A stretch of DNA of 60,789 nt. It comes from Betaproteobacteria bacterium (GTDB lineage: Bacteria > Pseudomonadota > Gammaproteobacteria > Burkholderiales > SG8-41). Positions 42,540 through 50,804 of the stretch are shown here, one piece after another. The DNA lies in NCBI GenBank assembly GCA_016868035.1, contig VGID01000020.1, forward strand, positions 1 through 60,789, in the 5' to 3' direction. Both the position numbers and the translations under genes were made by a program. Under the pieces are notes generated by a model. The model made no database searches and had not been told where the DNA came from. It saw only the letters and a list, made by a program, of their open reading frames with translations. Every line of letters begins with the position of its first letter. Position 1 is the stretch's first letter.

Positions 42540-43235
42540 CTACGGTATCCGCGCCGCATTCATGCGCGAAAGGATCACACCCGTGCGATGCGCGAGATAG
42601 GCCGTGTCGCGGCCGGGCGAATACTGGCGCGGGCTCGGCACCATCGCGGCAAGCCGCGCGGCCTGCTCGGGCGTCAACTGCGCCGCCGGGATGCCGAAAT
42701 GATGGCGCGCCGCGGCCTCCGCGCCGAAAACACCTTCGCCCCACTCGATCACGTTGAGGTAGATCTCGAAGATGCGGCGCTTGCTCATGACGGTCTCCAG
42801 CATAACGGCGATCGCCGCCTCCTGGAGCTTGCGCCACAGGGCGCGCTCCCCGGACAGGAACAGGTTCTTCGCGAGCTGCTGGGTGATGGTCGAGCCGCCG
42901 AAGACGATCATTCCTTCCCGGATGTTTCGCTCGTAGGCCTTCTTGATCGCGTCCCAGTCGAAGCCCCCATGGCTCATGAACTTGGCGTCCTCGGCGGAAA
43001 CGACCGCGCGCTTGAGGTGCACGGAGATCCGCTCATAGGGAACCCACTGGTGCGCGAGCCGCACGCGCGGATCCTCTTCGCGCAAAATCTCGAGCCGGGC
43101 CCTCATGAAGGCCGTGGATTCCGGGTTGTTGCCCGCCCAGTACCACACGTGCACCAGGAACCAGAACTGCAGCAGGACGAGCGCACTCAGCGCGAGTGCG
43201 AATGCATACCACGTCCAGCGCAGAAAAGTCCGCAT
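42540..43235 (-). CDS. mtgA: Monofunctional peptidoglycan glycosyltransferase
   Basis: 231 residues from ATG at 43233-43235 (MRTFLRWTWYAFALAL). One N-terminal transmembrane helix (about 7-30) is followed by a GT51 domain. The catalytic glutamate is in VVSAEDAKFMSHGGFDWDAI at about 78, and the motifs GGSTITQQLAKNLFLSGER at about 112 and RRIFEIYLNVIEWGEGVFG at about 150 are complete. It polymerises lipid II without transpeptidation. A longer in-frame extension upstream overlaps aroE and was rejected. Confidence 0.95.
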   Translation of the reverse strand: MRTFLRWTWYAFALALSALVLLQFWFLVHVWYWAGNNPESTAFMRARLEILREEDPRVRLAHQWVPYERISVHLKRAVVSAEDAKFMSHGGFDWDAIKKAYERNIREGMIVFGGSTITQQLAKNLFLSGERALWRKLQEAAIAVMLETVMSKRRIFEIYLNVIEWGEGVFGAEAAARHHFGIPAAQLTPEQAARLAAMVPSPRQYSPGRDTAYLAHRTGVILSRMNAARIP

Positions 43236-43238
43236 TGC

Positions 43239-43322
43239 GTGTGAGCGGTTAGCCGTTAGCGGTGAGCATTGAAAGAAGTAGGCGGGATCCCCGCGCCTTT
43301 TCCGCTTACTGCTTACCGCTTG
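43239..43322. repeat. Heptamer repeat element L16 between mtgA and aroE
   Basis: Left words GTGAGCG, GTTAGCC, GTTAGCG, GTGAGCA (43240-43268) face CCGCTTA, CTGCTTA, CCGCTTG (43301-43322). The right arm contains the aroE stop codon. Confidence 0.87.
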
Positions 43323-44146
43323 CGCAGCGCGCGTAGCCGCGCGATCACCGGCTTCGTCGCGGGGCGCACGCCACGCCAGATCTGGAATGATTCCGCGGCC
43401 TGTTCGACGAGCATGCCGAGCCCGTCGGAGACTTGTGCGCCCTGCGTCGCGGCGAATTCCAGAAAAGGCGCGGCCCCGCCGTAGACCATGTCGTAGGCAA
43501 GCGCCCCCTCGGCAAACAGGCCCGAAGGCAGATCCGGCATGGCCCCGGAGAGGCCGGCGGAAGTAGCGTTGATGACGATGTCGAACTGCATGCCGGCCAG
43601 CGCGCTGTACGGGCGCGCGACGATGCCGCGCGCCGCGTATTGCTGCAGCTTCTCGAAGTGGCCGACCAGCGCAATCGCGTTCTCGAGGGTGCGGTTGGCC
43701 ACCACGAGGCTCTCGGGCTGCTCGCGCATCAGCGGTTCCATCACGCCGTAGGTCGCCCCGCCCGCCCCCATCAGCAGCACGCGCTTGCCCCTCACCACGC
43801 GGCCCAGATTGTTCCTGATGTCGTACACGATGCCCGGGCCGTCGGTGTTGTGGCCGACGATGTGCGGGCCATCGAACGCGAGCGTGTTGACCGCGCCCGC
43901 CTCGAGAGCGTAACCCGCGTGCCGGCCGGAGAGCCGCCACGCCTCGCGCTTGAAGGGCAGCGTCACGTTGAGGCCCCTGCCGCCGCCGTCCCGGAACTTC
44001 AGCACCGCCTCCTTGAATCCGTCCAGCGGCGCGAGTATCCGGGTATAGCTCACGTCCTCGCCGGTCGCGCGCGCGAACTCGGCGTGAATTTCAGGCGAGA
44101 GACTGTGCGCGACCGGGTTGCCGATGACGGCATAACGATCGGTCAT
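43313..44146 (-). CDS. aroE: Shikimate dehydrogenase
   Basis: 277 residues from ATG at 44144-44146. It reduces 3-dehydroshikimate with NADPH in aromatic amino acid synthesis. Seen: YAVIGNPVAHSLSPEIHAEF at the start, LNVTLPFKREA with catalytic Lys at about 64, NTDGPGIVYD with Asp at about 100, and the nucleotide loop LMGAGGATYGV at about 126, a slight variant of GAGGAA. The leader directly before the ATG is made of GGTTCAA words with no clear ribosome binding site. The stop codon lies in another array. Confidence 0.95.
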   Translation of the reverse strand: MTDRYAVIGNPVAHSLSPEIHAEFARATGEDVSYTRILAPLDGFKEAVLKFRDGGGRGLNVTLPFKREAWRLSGRHAGYALEAGAVNTLAFDGPHIVGHNTDGPGIVYDIRNNLGRVVRGKRVLLMGAGGATYGVMEPLMREQPESLVVANRTLENAIALVGHFEKLQQYAARGIVARPYSALAGMQFDIVINATSAGLSGAMPDLPSGLFAEGALAYDMVYGGAAPFLEFAATQGAQVSDGLGMLVEQAAESFQIWRGVRPATKPVIARLRALRKR

Positions 44147-44288
44147 GTTCAAGGTTCAACGTTCAACGTTCAAGGTTCAAGGTTCAAGGTTCAAGGTTCA
44201 AGGTTTGGAGCACGGCTGCACGAAAAAATGCCGACAGCGTCCGGCGTAACCGCAGCAACCTTGAACCTGGAACATTGAACTTCGAACC
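44147..44288. repeat. Heptamer repeat element L17 (GGTTCAA arm of eight words, TTGAACN arm)
   Basis: The left arm (44148-44204) has eight words GTTCAAG/GTTCAAC starting right at the aroE start codon. The right arm (44257-44288) has TTGAACC, TGGAACA, TTGAACT, TCGAACC. The spacer of about 52 bases is not repetitive. Confidence 0.92.
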
Positions 44289-44309
44289 CGAGACGCGGAG
44301 GCGCCGGGA

Positions 44310-45329
44310 TCATTCGGTGAGGAGCCGGTCCGAGCGCGTGAACAGCCACGTCCGCGTGATGTGCAGGATGTCGGTGTCCTTCGCGATATCGGCGGGGAAC
44401 GGCGCGAACGGCGCGGCGAGATTGACGATGCGGATCGCGGCCTGGTCGAGTATTCTCTCCCCGGAGGGACGGTTGATCTCGACCTTCTCCAGCGAGCCGT
44501 CCGCGCGGATCGCGACCGTCACGACGAGGTTTCCGTAGATCCTCTGTTCGCGCGCGGCCTGCGGGTAATTCAGCTCGCCGACGCGCTCGATCTTGATGCG
44601 CCAGTCTTCGATGTAGCGCGCGAAACGGAACTCCTGCGTGCGGGCCCCGATGAAGCGACGCCGCGGCCGCTTCTGGTAGGCGTCCCAGTCCTTGCTGATC
44701 TGCGCCTCCAGCCGGGCGATCTCCATGCTGCGGGCGAGGATCTCCGCGGCGTTGGGCGCGACCTGCGGCTCCGTTTTCGGCTGCGGCTGCTCGGGCGCCT
44801 GATTGACCACGGCGGCCGATTTCGCCTGCGTCATGAGCTGGCGGGCCTCGCGCTCCATCTGCTCGACGCGCTTCTGCGCCATCGTCACCTCGGTCGAGGG
44901 GCGGCTCTCCCGCGGCACCGGCAGCGGGCTGCGGGCGCGGCGCGCGGCATCCGTGTTGCCCCCGCCGTCGAGATTTGCCTGGGCCAGCGCGGTCGGCTTG
45001 TCCGGGCGTGTCAGCGTCTTTGCGTTGACCAGCGTCACTTCCAGCGGCTGCTGCTCATTGGCGAGCCTGGAGGCGTCCGGCATCGTGAAGCTGACCCCGT
45101 AGATCACGACCGCATGAATCGCGATCGACAGCGCGAGCGCGACCTGCATGCGCGCGTGCCGGCCCAAAGCTTCCATGCGTCGGTCGAAAGCGGCCATGCG
45201 CCGCTCGAGGTCGGCGAGCCGGGCGTCGAGCTGCGCGACCGCGCCGCTCCACGGGGCATGGCGCGCGTGCTTCGCCCGCCGCCTGAGGGGAACGACTTTC
45301 CTTTCCGGCAACAGACCCATCGGCGCCAT
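44310..45329 (-). CDS. tonB: TonB-like energy transducer
   Basis: 339 residues. A basic cytoplasmic start with a short coiled coil (about 28-60) is followed by one transmembrane helix (about 64-84, VALALSIAIHAVVIYGVSF). Then come a long periplasmic Pro/Glu-rich stretch and a C-terminal TonB domain (about 245-335: LNYPQAAREQRIYGNLVVTV, RPSGERILDQAAIRIVN). It transmits proton-motive energy to outer-membrane receptors. ExbB/ExbD are not nearby. It follows the RNB gene and precedes aroE, the usual betaproteobacterial order. A start nine bases further in is also possible. Confidence 0.9.
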   Translation of the reverse strand: MAPMGLLPERKVVPLRRRAKHARHAPWSGAVAQLDARLADLERRMAAFDRRMEALGRHARMQVALALSIAIHAVVIYGVSFTMPDASRLANEQQPLEVTLVNAKTLTRPDKPTALAQANLDGGGNTDAARRARSPLPVPRESRPSTEVTMAQKRVEQMEREARQLMTQAKSAAVVNQAPEQPQPKTEPQVAPNAAEILARSMEIARLEAQISKDWDAYQKRPRRRFIGARTQEFRFARYIEDWRIKIERVGELNYPQAAREQRIYGNLVVTVAIRADGSLEKVEINRPSGERILDQAAIRIVNLAAPFAPFPADIAKDTDILHITRTWLFTRSDRLLTE

Positions 45330-45431
45330 TCTACCTAACCCGGGTATTTATGAAAAGAAAGTCGTTTTATGACGATGGGTTATGAATGACCGTTAAAGTA
45401 ACACACGAAATCAAGCGGTCCGGGGCAGTCC

Positions 45432-47297
45432 CTAACCGGCGGCGGCCGTCGTCGGCTCCGGACGGCGGAACTCGCAGCGCAAGGTGAGCTCGAGCAGGTC
45501 GATCTCCGATACCGCCAGTTCGACCGGCGCTCCCGCACCAAGCGGGGGCATGGAGGGCACGCGCACGACCAGCGGAGCCGCATCGAGGCGCGCGAGGTTG
45601 TCGCGAATGACGGCGGCCGTGACGCGTTGCCGGTCCTCCTGGATCAGCCAGCGCAGGCACCAGTAGCGTTCCATCGCGCGCTGGAACTCGCCGTAGGCCT
45701 CGTATGCCGCCTCGAAATCACGCATCGCGACGAGCAGTGCTTCGCTGCCCGGCGCGTAGGCCGGAGCGTCCCCACGTGCAAGCGCGAGGATCTGGCGCTG
45801 GTTGACGAGGTCCGTGTAGCGCCGCAGCGGCGAGCTCGCCCATGCGTAACTCTCCACGCCCAGTCCCTCGTGGCCCGCCGGCACCGTGCTCATCCGCACC
45901 TTGCCGCCGCTTTGCACGCGGTAGATCGCTGCCGCTCCGCTCTGCGCGAGCTCCCGCCCCCACGCGCCGTTCACGAAGATCATGAGCTCGGAGACGATCC
46001 GGTCGATCGGAGTGCCGCGGCGCCGGCGCACGATGCGCACGCGCTCGTCCTCGACGTAGAAGCTGTACTCGGGGCGCGGCTCGAGCTCGGTTTCCTGCTG
46101 GCGCCGCATCTGCCCGAGCCGGCTGGCGAAACGCCACAGGCTGGCAAGCTCCCCGGCGTAGCGGTGCTCGATCTTCCCCGCCGCCAGGGTTTCCTCGTTG
46201 AACACTTCCTCGAGCGCGTAGTGCCGGAGATTCCCGGAGACGGGCACGCGCTCGACGCGCGTGGCGTTGGAAACGACGGCGAGATCAGGCGCGACCTCTA
46301 CGTAGAGCGAGAGCGCGGGCGGCTGGCGCCCCTCGGCCAGTGTGAACGCTGCGATCGCGCTCTCCGGCAGCATGGTGATCTTGCGTCCGGGAAAATACAC
46401 CGTGGAAAGCCGCGCGCGCGCGCACGCATCGATCGCAGAACCGGGTTGCATGCCGAGAGCGGGGGCCGCGATGTGGATGCCGATCGAGAGGTTGCCGTTG
46501 GCAAGCCGCGTGACGGAAAACGCATCATCGATTTCGGTCGTGGTGACGTCGTCGATGCTGAACGCCTCCACCGCGGCGACCGGCAGGTCGGCGGGCACCG
46601 CGGGCGGCGCGAGCTCCGGGAAACCGGTGCCGTGCGGGAAATGCTCGAACAGAAAACGCTCCAGGTGGTAGTCGTGCGACGAGGGCAGCGCGCCGCAGCG
46701 CTCGAAGAGCTTCGCCGGCGTGAGCTTCAATTTCTCGCACGCCTCTTCCAGCGCCTTCCACTCCGGGCTCGCCTTCTCCGGAGCGTAGAGGAGGCGACCG
46801 CGCAGCGGCGCGAACTCGGGCGGCAGGCGGAACGCGGCGAGCTGCGCGACGTAGCTCGCGCGCTGCTCGGCTTCGCGGCGCTTGCGCTCCACCGAGGCGA
46901 GCGCGGCCTTCAGCGCATCGGCCGGCGCCGCCTTGTAGCGCCCCCTGCCCTTCTTGTAGAAGTACATCGGCGCCCCGTGCAGCCGGATCAGCAGCGCCGC
47001 GGACTCGAGCGAAGCCGGCGCTCGCCCGAAATACTCCTTCGCGAGCGCCTCGAAGGCGAACTCGGCCTCGCCGCAGCACTGCCACAGGAAGTCCACATCG
47101 ATGCCCGCGGCGAGCTTCTGCGCCTCACCCATGAACTCCGCGAGCCCGCCACCGTCGAAGCGGAACAGCACGTTCCCCGCTTTCACTTTCGAGCGCTTGC
47201 CGTGCGGGGCTTCGACCTGCAGCGACGTTTCATTGTCGGCAAGGACGCTGCCGACCTTGAACGATCCCTCCTCTTCGTAAAAGACGTTCTGGGACAC
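45432..47297 (-). CDS. RNase II/R-type (RNB) 3'-5' exoribonuclease
   Basis: 621 residues if the GTG at 47295-47297 is used (start S-Q-NVFYEEEGSFKVG); an ATG-like start at 47420 would add 41 unconserved residues. The RNB catalytic core lies at about 250-560: AFSIDDVTTTEIDDAFSVTR supplies the metal-binding aspartates, then GNLSIGIHIAAPALG, and the later ESYAWASSPLRRYTDLVNQR block. An S1-like RNA-binding end follows. It degrades single-stranded RNA processively. The start codon choice is uncertain because no ribosome binding site stands out. Confidence 0.88.
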   Translation of the reverse strand: MSQNVFYEEEGSFKVGSVLADNETSLQVEAPHGKRSKVKAGNVLFRFDGGGLAEFMGEAQKLAAGIDVDFLWQCCGEAEFAFEALAKEYFGRAPASLESAALLIRLHGAPMYFYKKGRGRYKAAPADALKAALASVERKRREAEQRASYVAQLAAFRLPPEFAPLRGRLLYAPEKASPEWKALEEACEKLKLTPAKLFERCGALPSSHDYHLERFLFEHFPHGTGFPELAPPAVPADLPVAAVEAFSIDDVTTTEIDDAFSVTRLANGNLSIGIHIAAPALGMQPGSAIDACARARLSTVYFPGRKITMLPESAIAAFTLAEGRQPPALSLYVEVAPDLAVVSNATRVERVPVSGNLRHYALEEVFNEETLAAGKIEHRYAGELASLWRFASRLGQMRRQQETELEPRPEYSFYVEDERVRIVRRRRGTPIDRIVSELMIFVNGAWGRELAQSGAAAIYRVQSGGKVRMSTVPAGHEGLGVESYAWASSPLRRYTDLVNQRQILALARGDAPAYAPGSEALLVAMRDFEAAYEAYGEFQRAMERYWCLRWLIQEDRQRVTAAVIRDNLARLDAAPLVVRVPSMPPLGAGAPVELAVSEIDLLELTLRCEFRRPEPTTAAAG

Positions 47298-47445
47298 GGG
47301 CGGGTCGAGGCGTTTTGTCGCCGAAAGAAGGAGACAGTTGAAAAAGAAAAACCGCGTTGAGCGGCGGGCCGGTCCCGTCCGCTCGAACGCGGGGTCAATT
47401 ATAAGCGACGGCGCGGGCAAGCCCGCGTGCCACGAAGCGCTGCTC

Positions 47446-48504
47446 TTACGGAAGCTCTAGCACATCGTGGTATTCCACGTGGGTGTGCGTACCACTGGAC
47501 GCGGATTGCGCATCGCCGCTCACGAGATGCAGCCGGTTGCCGATAAACGCGCCGGCCAGCCCATGGCGCGGAAATTGCATCGAGGGCAGGATCTTCCAGG
47601 TGTTCGTGGCAGGGTCGTACGCCTCCACCGCGCGGAACGCAGACAACCTGCGCGAATCCTGATCTTCCCCGCCGGCGACATAGATCTTGCCCTTGTAGGT
47701 TCCCCACGCCACGGCGCTGCGCGCGGTGGGCATCGCGGCCTTCAACGCGCCCCACTGGTCGGTCACGGGATCGTACTCCTCGACGATATCGACGCTGCTC
47801 GCGCGCGTGATGAAAGCGGCACCGATCCGCCCGCCGATGACGTAGATCTTGTTGTTCACCATGCCGATGGCCGCGTGATTGCGCGCAGTGGGCATCGGGC
47901 TACGCTTCTCCCACGTATTGGTCTTCGGATCGTACACCTCGTTCGCGTCCACCGCGCGGTGCGGGCGCGCGGGATGAATGAATGTTTCCTTGGAGCCGGG
48001 GTGCATGGATGCGCCGCCGATCACGTAGATCTTGCCGCCGTGCACCACAGCAACAGGAGATCCGCGCTTGGTCGGCATCGGAGCCAGTGCCTTCCAGGAA
48101 TCGGTCGCCGGATCGTACTCCCACGCGTTGTCAACGGGCTGCCAGCCGGGCATCGGCGATCCGTCGGGCTTGACCGCGTCAGGATATTTGAATCCGCCAA
48201 ACATGTAGATCTTCCCGTTCAGCTCAACTGCCGCGACGTGATGCTGGCCGAGCGGCATGTTCTTTCTCTTGGTCCAGCTGTCGTTGCCCGGGTCGTACTC
48301 GTAGACCAGGCTCTTCGGCTTCCAGCCCGGGGCGATCGCGCCGAACACGTAGAGCTTGCCGCCCGCGGCCACGCCCCAGATCTCTTCCGAGGGCTCGGGA
48401 AACGGGGCGAGCCGGCTCCACTTCTGCGCGTGCGCCGCCGACACCAGCAACAAGCCCGCGCACAAGGCTGCGACAACGGTACGAAACGCGTTCAGTAGCA
48501 ACAT
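47446..48504 (-). CDS. Exported kelch-repeat protein
   Basis: 352 residues with a signal peptide (about 1-26, ending AAHA). Six kelch repeats follow, recognisable by paired YVFGG/YVIGG and YDPxTxxW words (GKIYMFGGFKYPD, GKIYVIGGASMHPG, NKIYVIGGRIGAA, GKIYVAGGEDQDS), forming a beta propeller, probably periplasmic. No catalytic residues of galactose-oxidase type are evident, so it is likely a binding protein of unknown partner. Confidence 0.88.
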   Translation of the reverse strand: MLLLNAFRTVVAALCAGLLLVSAAHAQKWSRLAPFPEPSEEIWGVAAGGKLYVFGAIAPGWKPKSLVYEYDPGNDSWTKRKNMPLGQHHVAAVELNGKIYMFGGFKYPDAVKPDGSPMPGWQPVDNAWEYDPATDSWKALAPMPTKRGSPVAVVHGGKIYVIGGASMHPGSKETFIHPARPHRAVDANEVYDPKTNTWEKRSPMPTARNHAAIGMVNNKIYVIGGRIGAAFITRASSVDIVEEYDPVTDQWGALKAAMPTARSAVAWGTYKGKIYVAGGEDQDSRRLSAFRAVEAYDPATNTWKILPSMQFPRHGLAGAFIGNRLHLVSGDAQSASSGTHTHVEYHDVLELP

Positions 48505-48659
48505 CAGGCCTCCTCTTTTTCCTGGTCGATCGTTGGGGCGGGCAACATACCACCGGGCTGGTGCTACTCGTTCCGGGCCGGCTCACCCTACCCGGGTTTT
48601 CGCTACTGTCAACACCGCGCTCGGTTCGCGCTGCGGCGCTTGCCCTTCCGCATGCATGC

Positions 48660-49223
48660 TCAGCGAACCATGCCGCAGAACTCGAGCACGGCATCCAGAT
48701 AGTCGGCGAAGCCGCTGAAGCCGTGGTCGCCGCCTTCCACGACGATCTGCCTGCAGCCGCGGTACATCTCCACGGCATGCCGGTAGTCGAGTACTTCGTC
48801 GCCGGTCGCCACCAGCAGCAGATAGCGCTCCGGGGTCACCTGTGCGACTTCCAGGCCGCGCAATTCGTCCAGATGCTGCGGGGTGAACTTGTACTCCGCA
48901 CCGGTATACAGATTTTTCTGCACGCCGAGCTCCGTGCGCAATAGCTCGTACGGCCGCACAGCGGTGTTGACGAGCACCGCGCGTGATCCGTGCCGCTCTG
49001 CGAGCCAGGTGGCGTAATAGCCGCCCAAAGAGCTTCCGACCAGCGCGGCGCCCGGCTGCTTGGCCACGAGCGCGTCGAGCTGTGCCGCCGCCTGCGCCGG
49101 ACGGTGCGGCAGGGCGGGCGCGGCAAATTCCGCGCCGCGCCCGAACGCCTCCATTCTCGCCTTCAGCAGGTTCGCCTTGAACGAAGCCGGGGAGCTGTTG
49201 AAGCCGTGGAGGTAGATCAGCAC
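48660..49223 (-). CDS. YqiA/UPF0227-type alpha/beta-hydrolase esterase
   Basis: 187 residues if the GTG at 49221-49223 is used (VLIYLHGFNSSPASFKANLL). The longer frame to 49325 reads through the GATTGAG array and gives a repetitive NPQSSVL peptide, so it was not chosen. The nucleophile elbow is GSSLGGYYATWL at about 63, the acid is in ATGDEVLDY at about 140 and the histidine is in GGDHGFSGF at about 164. YqiA-type proteins are small esterases of unknown natural substrate. It lies downstream of the amidase gene and a terminator. Confidence 0.85.
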   Translation of the reverse strand: MLIYLHGFNSSPASFKANLLKARMEAFGRGAEFAAPALPHRPAQAAAQLDALVAKQPGAALVGSSLGGYYATWLAERHGSRAVLVNTAVRPYELLRTELGVQKNLYTGAEYKFTPQHLDELRGLEVAQVTPERYLLLVATGDEVLDYRHAVEMYRGCRQIVVEGGDHGFSGFADYLDAVLEFCGMVR

Positions 49224-49228
49224 TTGAA

Positions 49229-49280
49229 AACCAGGATTGAGGACTGGGGACTGAGGATTGAGGACTGAGGATTGAGGATT
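49229..49280. repeat. Heptamer array L18 (GATTGAG/GACTGAG)
   Basis: Seven words alternate GATTGAG, GACTGGG, GACTGAG directly upstream of the esterase start, on its leader side. No second arm was found. Confidence 0.88.
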
Positions 49281-49340
49281 GAGCGCCGAGCAGCTGCCAA
49301 CCCCGAACGCGAGACACAGCCTCATTCTAGTCCCGCGCGT

Positions 49341-49383
49341 CGCCGGCTTTTCCGCCGCCTAAGCGGCGAGCCGGCTTATTTTT
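49341..49383. terminator. Hairpin with T-run between amidase and esterase genes
   Basis: GCCGGCT pairs with AGCCGGC, with inner CCGCCGC / GCGGCG, followed on the plus strand by TTATTTTT. It looks like an intrinsic terminator. The T-run is on the plus-strand side, while both neighbours are on the minus strand, so its direction is unclear. Confidence 0.5.
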
Positions 49384-49483
49384 CCTTGCTCGTTTTCTTG
49401 GCGGCTTGGCGGTTCAGGAATCCGTAACTCGTGGTGCGCGATCCAATGGACGTTCTATCTCGCATCTCGTATTCCGCTTCCTT

Positions 49484-50692
49484 TTATCGGCGTACATCGG
49501 CGTCCATCGGCGGCTTCAATGCCTTTGCCAGCTCGAGCAGCATCATGTCGTTGCCGCGCGCGGCGGCGAGCGAGAGCCCGAGCGGGCAGCCCTCGAGCGT
49601 GGCGAGCGGCAGCGACACGTGCGGCAACCGCGCGAGCCCCGCGATGGACAGGACGGGCAGCGCCCGCACGCGCAGATCCTCGAGCGCTTCCAGCCCCACA
49701 TTGCGCAGCGGCGCGATGCACGGCGCGCTTGGAAGCAGCAGCACCGTCTCGCCGGCAAGCAGCTCCCCCATGCGGCGCGTGACTTCCTCGCGCCGCACCT
49801 TGGCGCGCGCCACCTCCCTGGGATCTACGGTCGAGGCCCACGCGAAACGCTCCTTCACGCCGGGGCCGAACGCCGGTTTCACGCGCGCGATCCACTCCGA
49901 ATGCCGCGCCCACGCCTCGGCGCCCTGCAGCAAGCGGAAGCAATCCATCCACTGGGAGAGCGGTGCGTCGCCGACAGTCACCGGCTCGGGCTTGCCGAGA
50001 AGCGCCGCGACCTTCTCGACGGCCGACCTGAGCGCGCGGGTAGCCGCGTCGCCCGCCGCAGCGAAAGCGTCCTGCGCGAGGAGCACGCGCCGCGGTGTCG
50101 GCGCCGGCGCGTCCTCGCGCAGCAGAACGCGCCCCACGCTCTCGAAAACCGCGGCATCGCGCGCGAACCAGCCGCAGGTGTCGAAGCTCGAGGCAAGCGG
50201 GCACACCCCTTCGAGCGAGATGCGGCCGTGCGTCGGACGGATGCCGAGCACGCCGCAGAAGCTCGCCGGCAGGCGCACCGAACCGCCCGTGTCGCTGCCG
50301 ATCGCGAAATCCACCACCCCCGCCGCCACGACCGAAACCGAGCCGCTGGAAGAGCCCCCGGGGATGCGGCCCGGCGCATTCACGTTGACCGGCGTGCCGT
50401 AGTGCGCGTTCTCCCCGGTCAGGCTCCACGCCATCTCGTCGGTGAGCGTCTTGCCCACGATCTCCGCCCCTGCGTCGAGCAGCGCCTGCACCGCGGGCGC
50501 GGTGCGCCCTGCGGGCTCGTGCGTGCGCAGCCAGTCGGGGCTGCCGAAACCGGTCTTCTGCCCGGCGACGTCGTAGATGTCCTTGACCGCGAAGCGGAGC
50601 CCCGCGAGCGGGCCATCGACCGCTCCCTTCACTTCGACGTGCGTATGCCGGCAGAACGCGCCGAGCTTGTCGTTGGCGACGATTTCGTTCAT
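49484..50692 (-). CDS. Amidase signature family hydrolase
   Basis: 402 residues, somewhat short for the family. The Ser-cisSer-Lys triad is complete: the lysine is in RFAVKDIYDVAG at about 33, the first serine is in PGGSSSGSVSVVA at about 116, and the nucleophile is in AIGSDTGGSVRLPASF at about 135. Such enzymes hydrolyse amides; the AtzE/GatA-like layout does not define a substrate. No GatB/C partner is nearby. It lies between mpl and the esterase gene on the same strand. Confidence 0.9.
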   Translation of the reverse strand: MNEIVANDKLGAFCRHTHVEVKGAVDGPLAGLRFAVKDIYDVAGQKTGFGSPDWLRTHEPAGRTAPAVQALLDAGAEIVGKTLTDEMAWSLTGENAHYGTPVNVNAPGRIPGGSSSGSVSVVAAGVVDFAIGSDTGGSVRLPASFCGVLGIRPTHGRISLEGVCPLASSFDTCGWFARDAAVFESVGRVLLREDAPAPTPRRVLLAQDAFAAAGDAATRALRSAVEKVAALLGKPEPVTVGDAPLSQWMDCFRLLQGAEAWARHSEWIARVKPAFGPGVKERFAWASTVDPREVARAKVRREEVTRRMGELLAGETVLLLPSAPCIAPLRNVGLEALEDLRVRALPVLSIAGLARLPHVSLPLATLEGCPLGLSLAAARGNDMMLLELAKALKPPMDADVRR

Positions 50693-50702
50693 CTCGATTC
50701 GA

Positions 50703-50804
50703 GTAAACGGTTAACGGTAACCGGTGAACGGCAAAAGCGAGCTGCCGCGATGTTTACTTTGTTTACGGCCCACATCGTTCCCTGTTCACTGTTCACTGTT
50801 CACG
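50703..50804. repeat. Heptamer repeat element L19 overlapping the mpl 3' end
   Basis: Left words AACGGTT, AACGGTA, ACCGGTG, AACGGCA (50705-50733) face TGTTTAC and three TGTTCAC copies (50751-50803). The last codons and the stop of mpl are read from the TGTTCAC array. Confidence 0.88.

Noticed and set aside
42540-43940. 466-codon frame joining mtgA to an upstream region
   Set aside because: The upstream half overlaps aroE in another frame and has no family; the mtgA start is at 43235 with a normal membrane helix.
49224-49325. Longer start for the YqiA-type esterase
   Set aside because: The extra 34 residues are the repetitive product of the GATTGAG array, and the family begins at VLIYLHGF.
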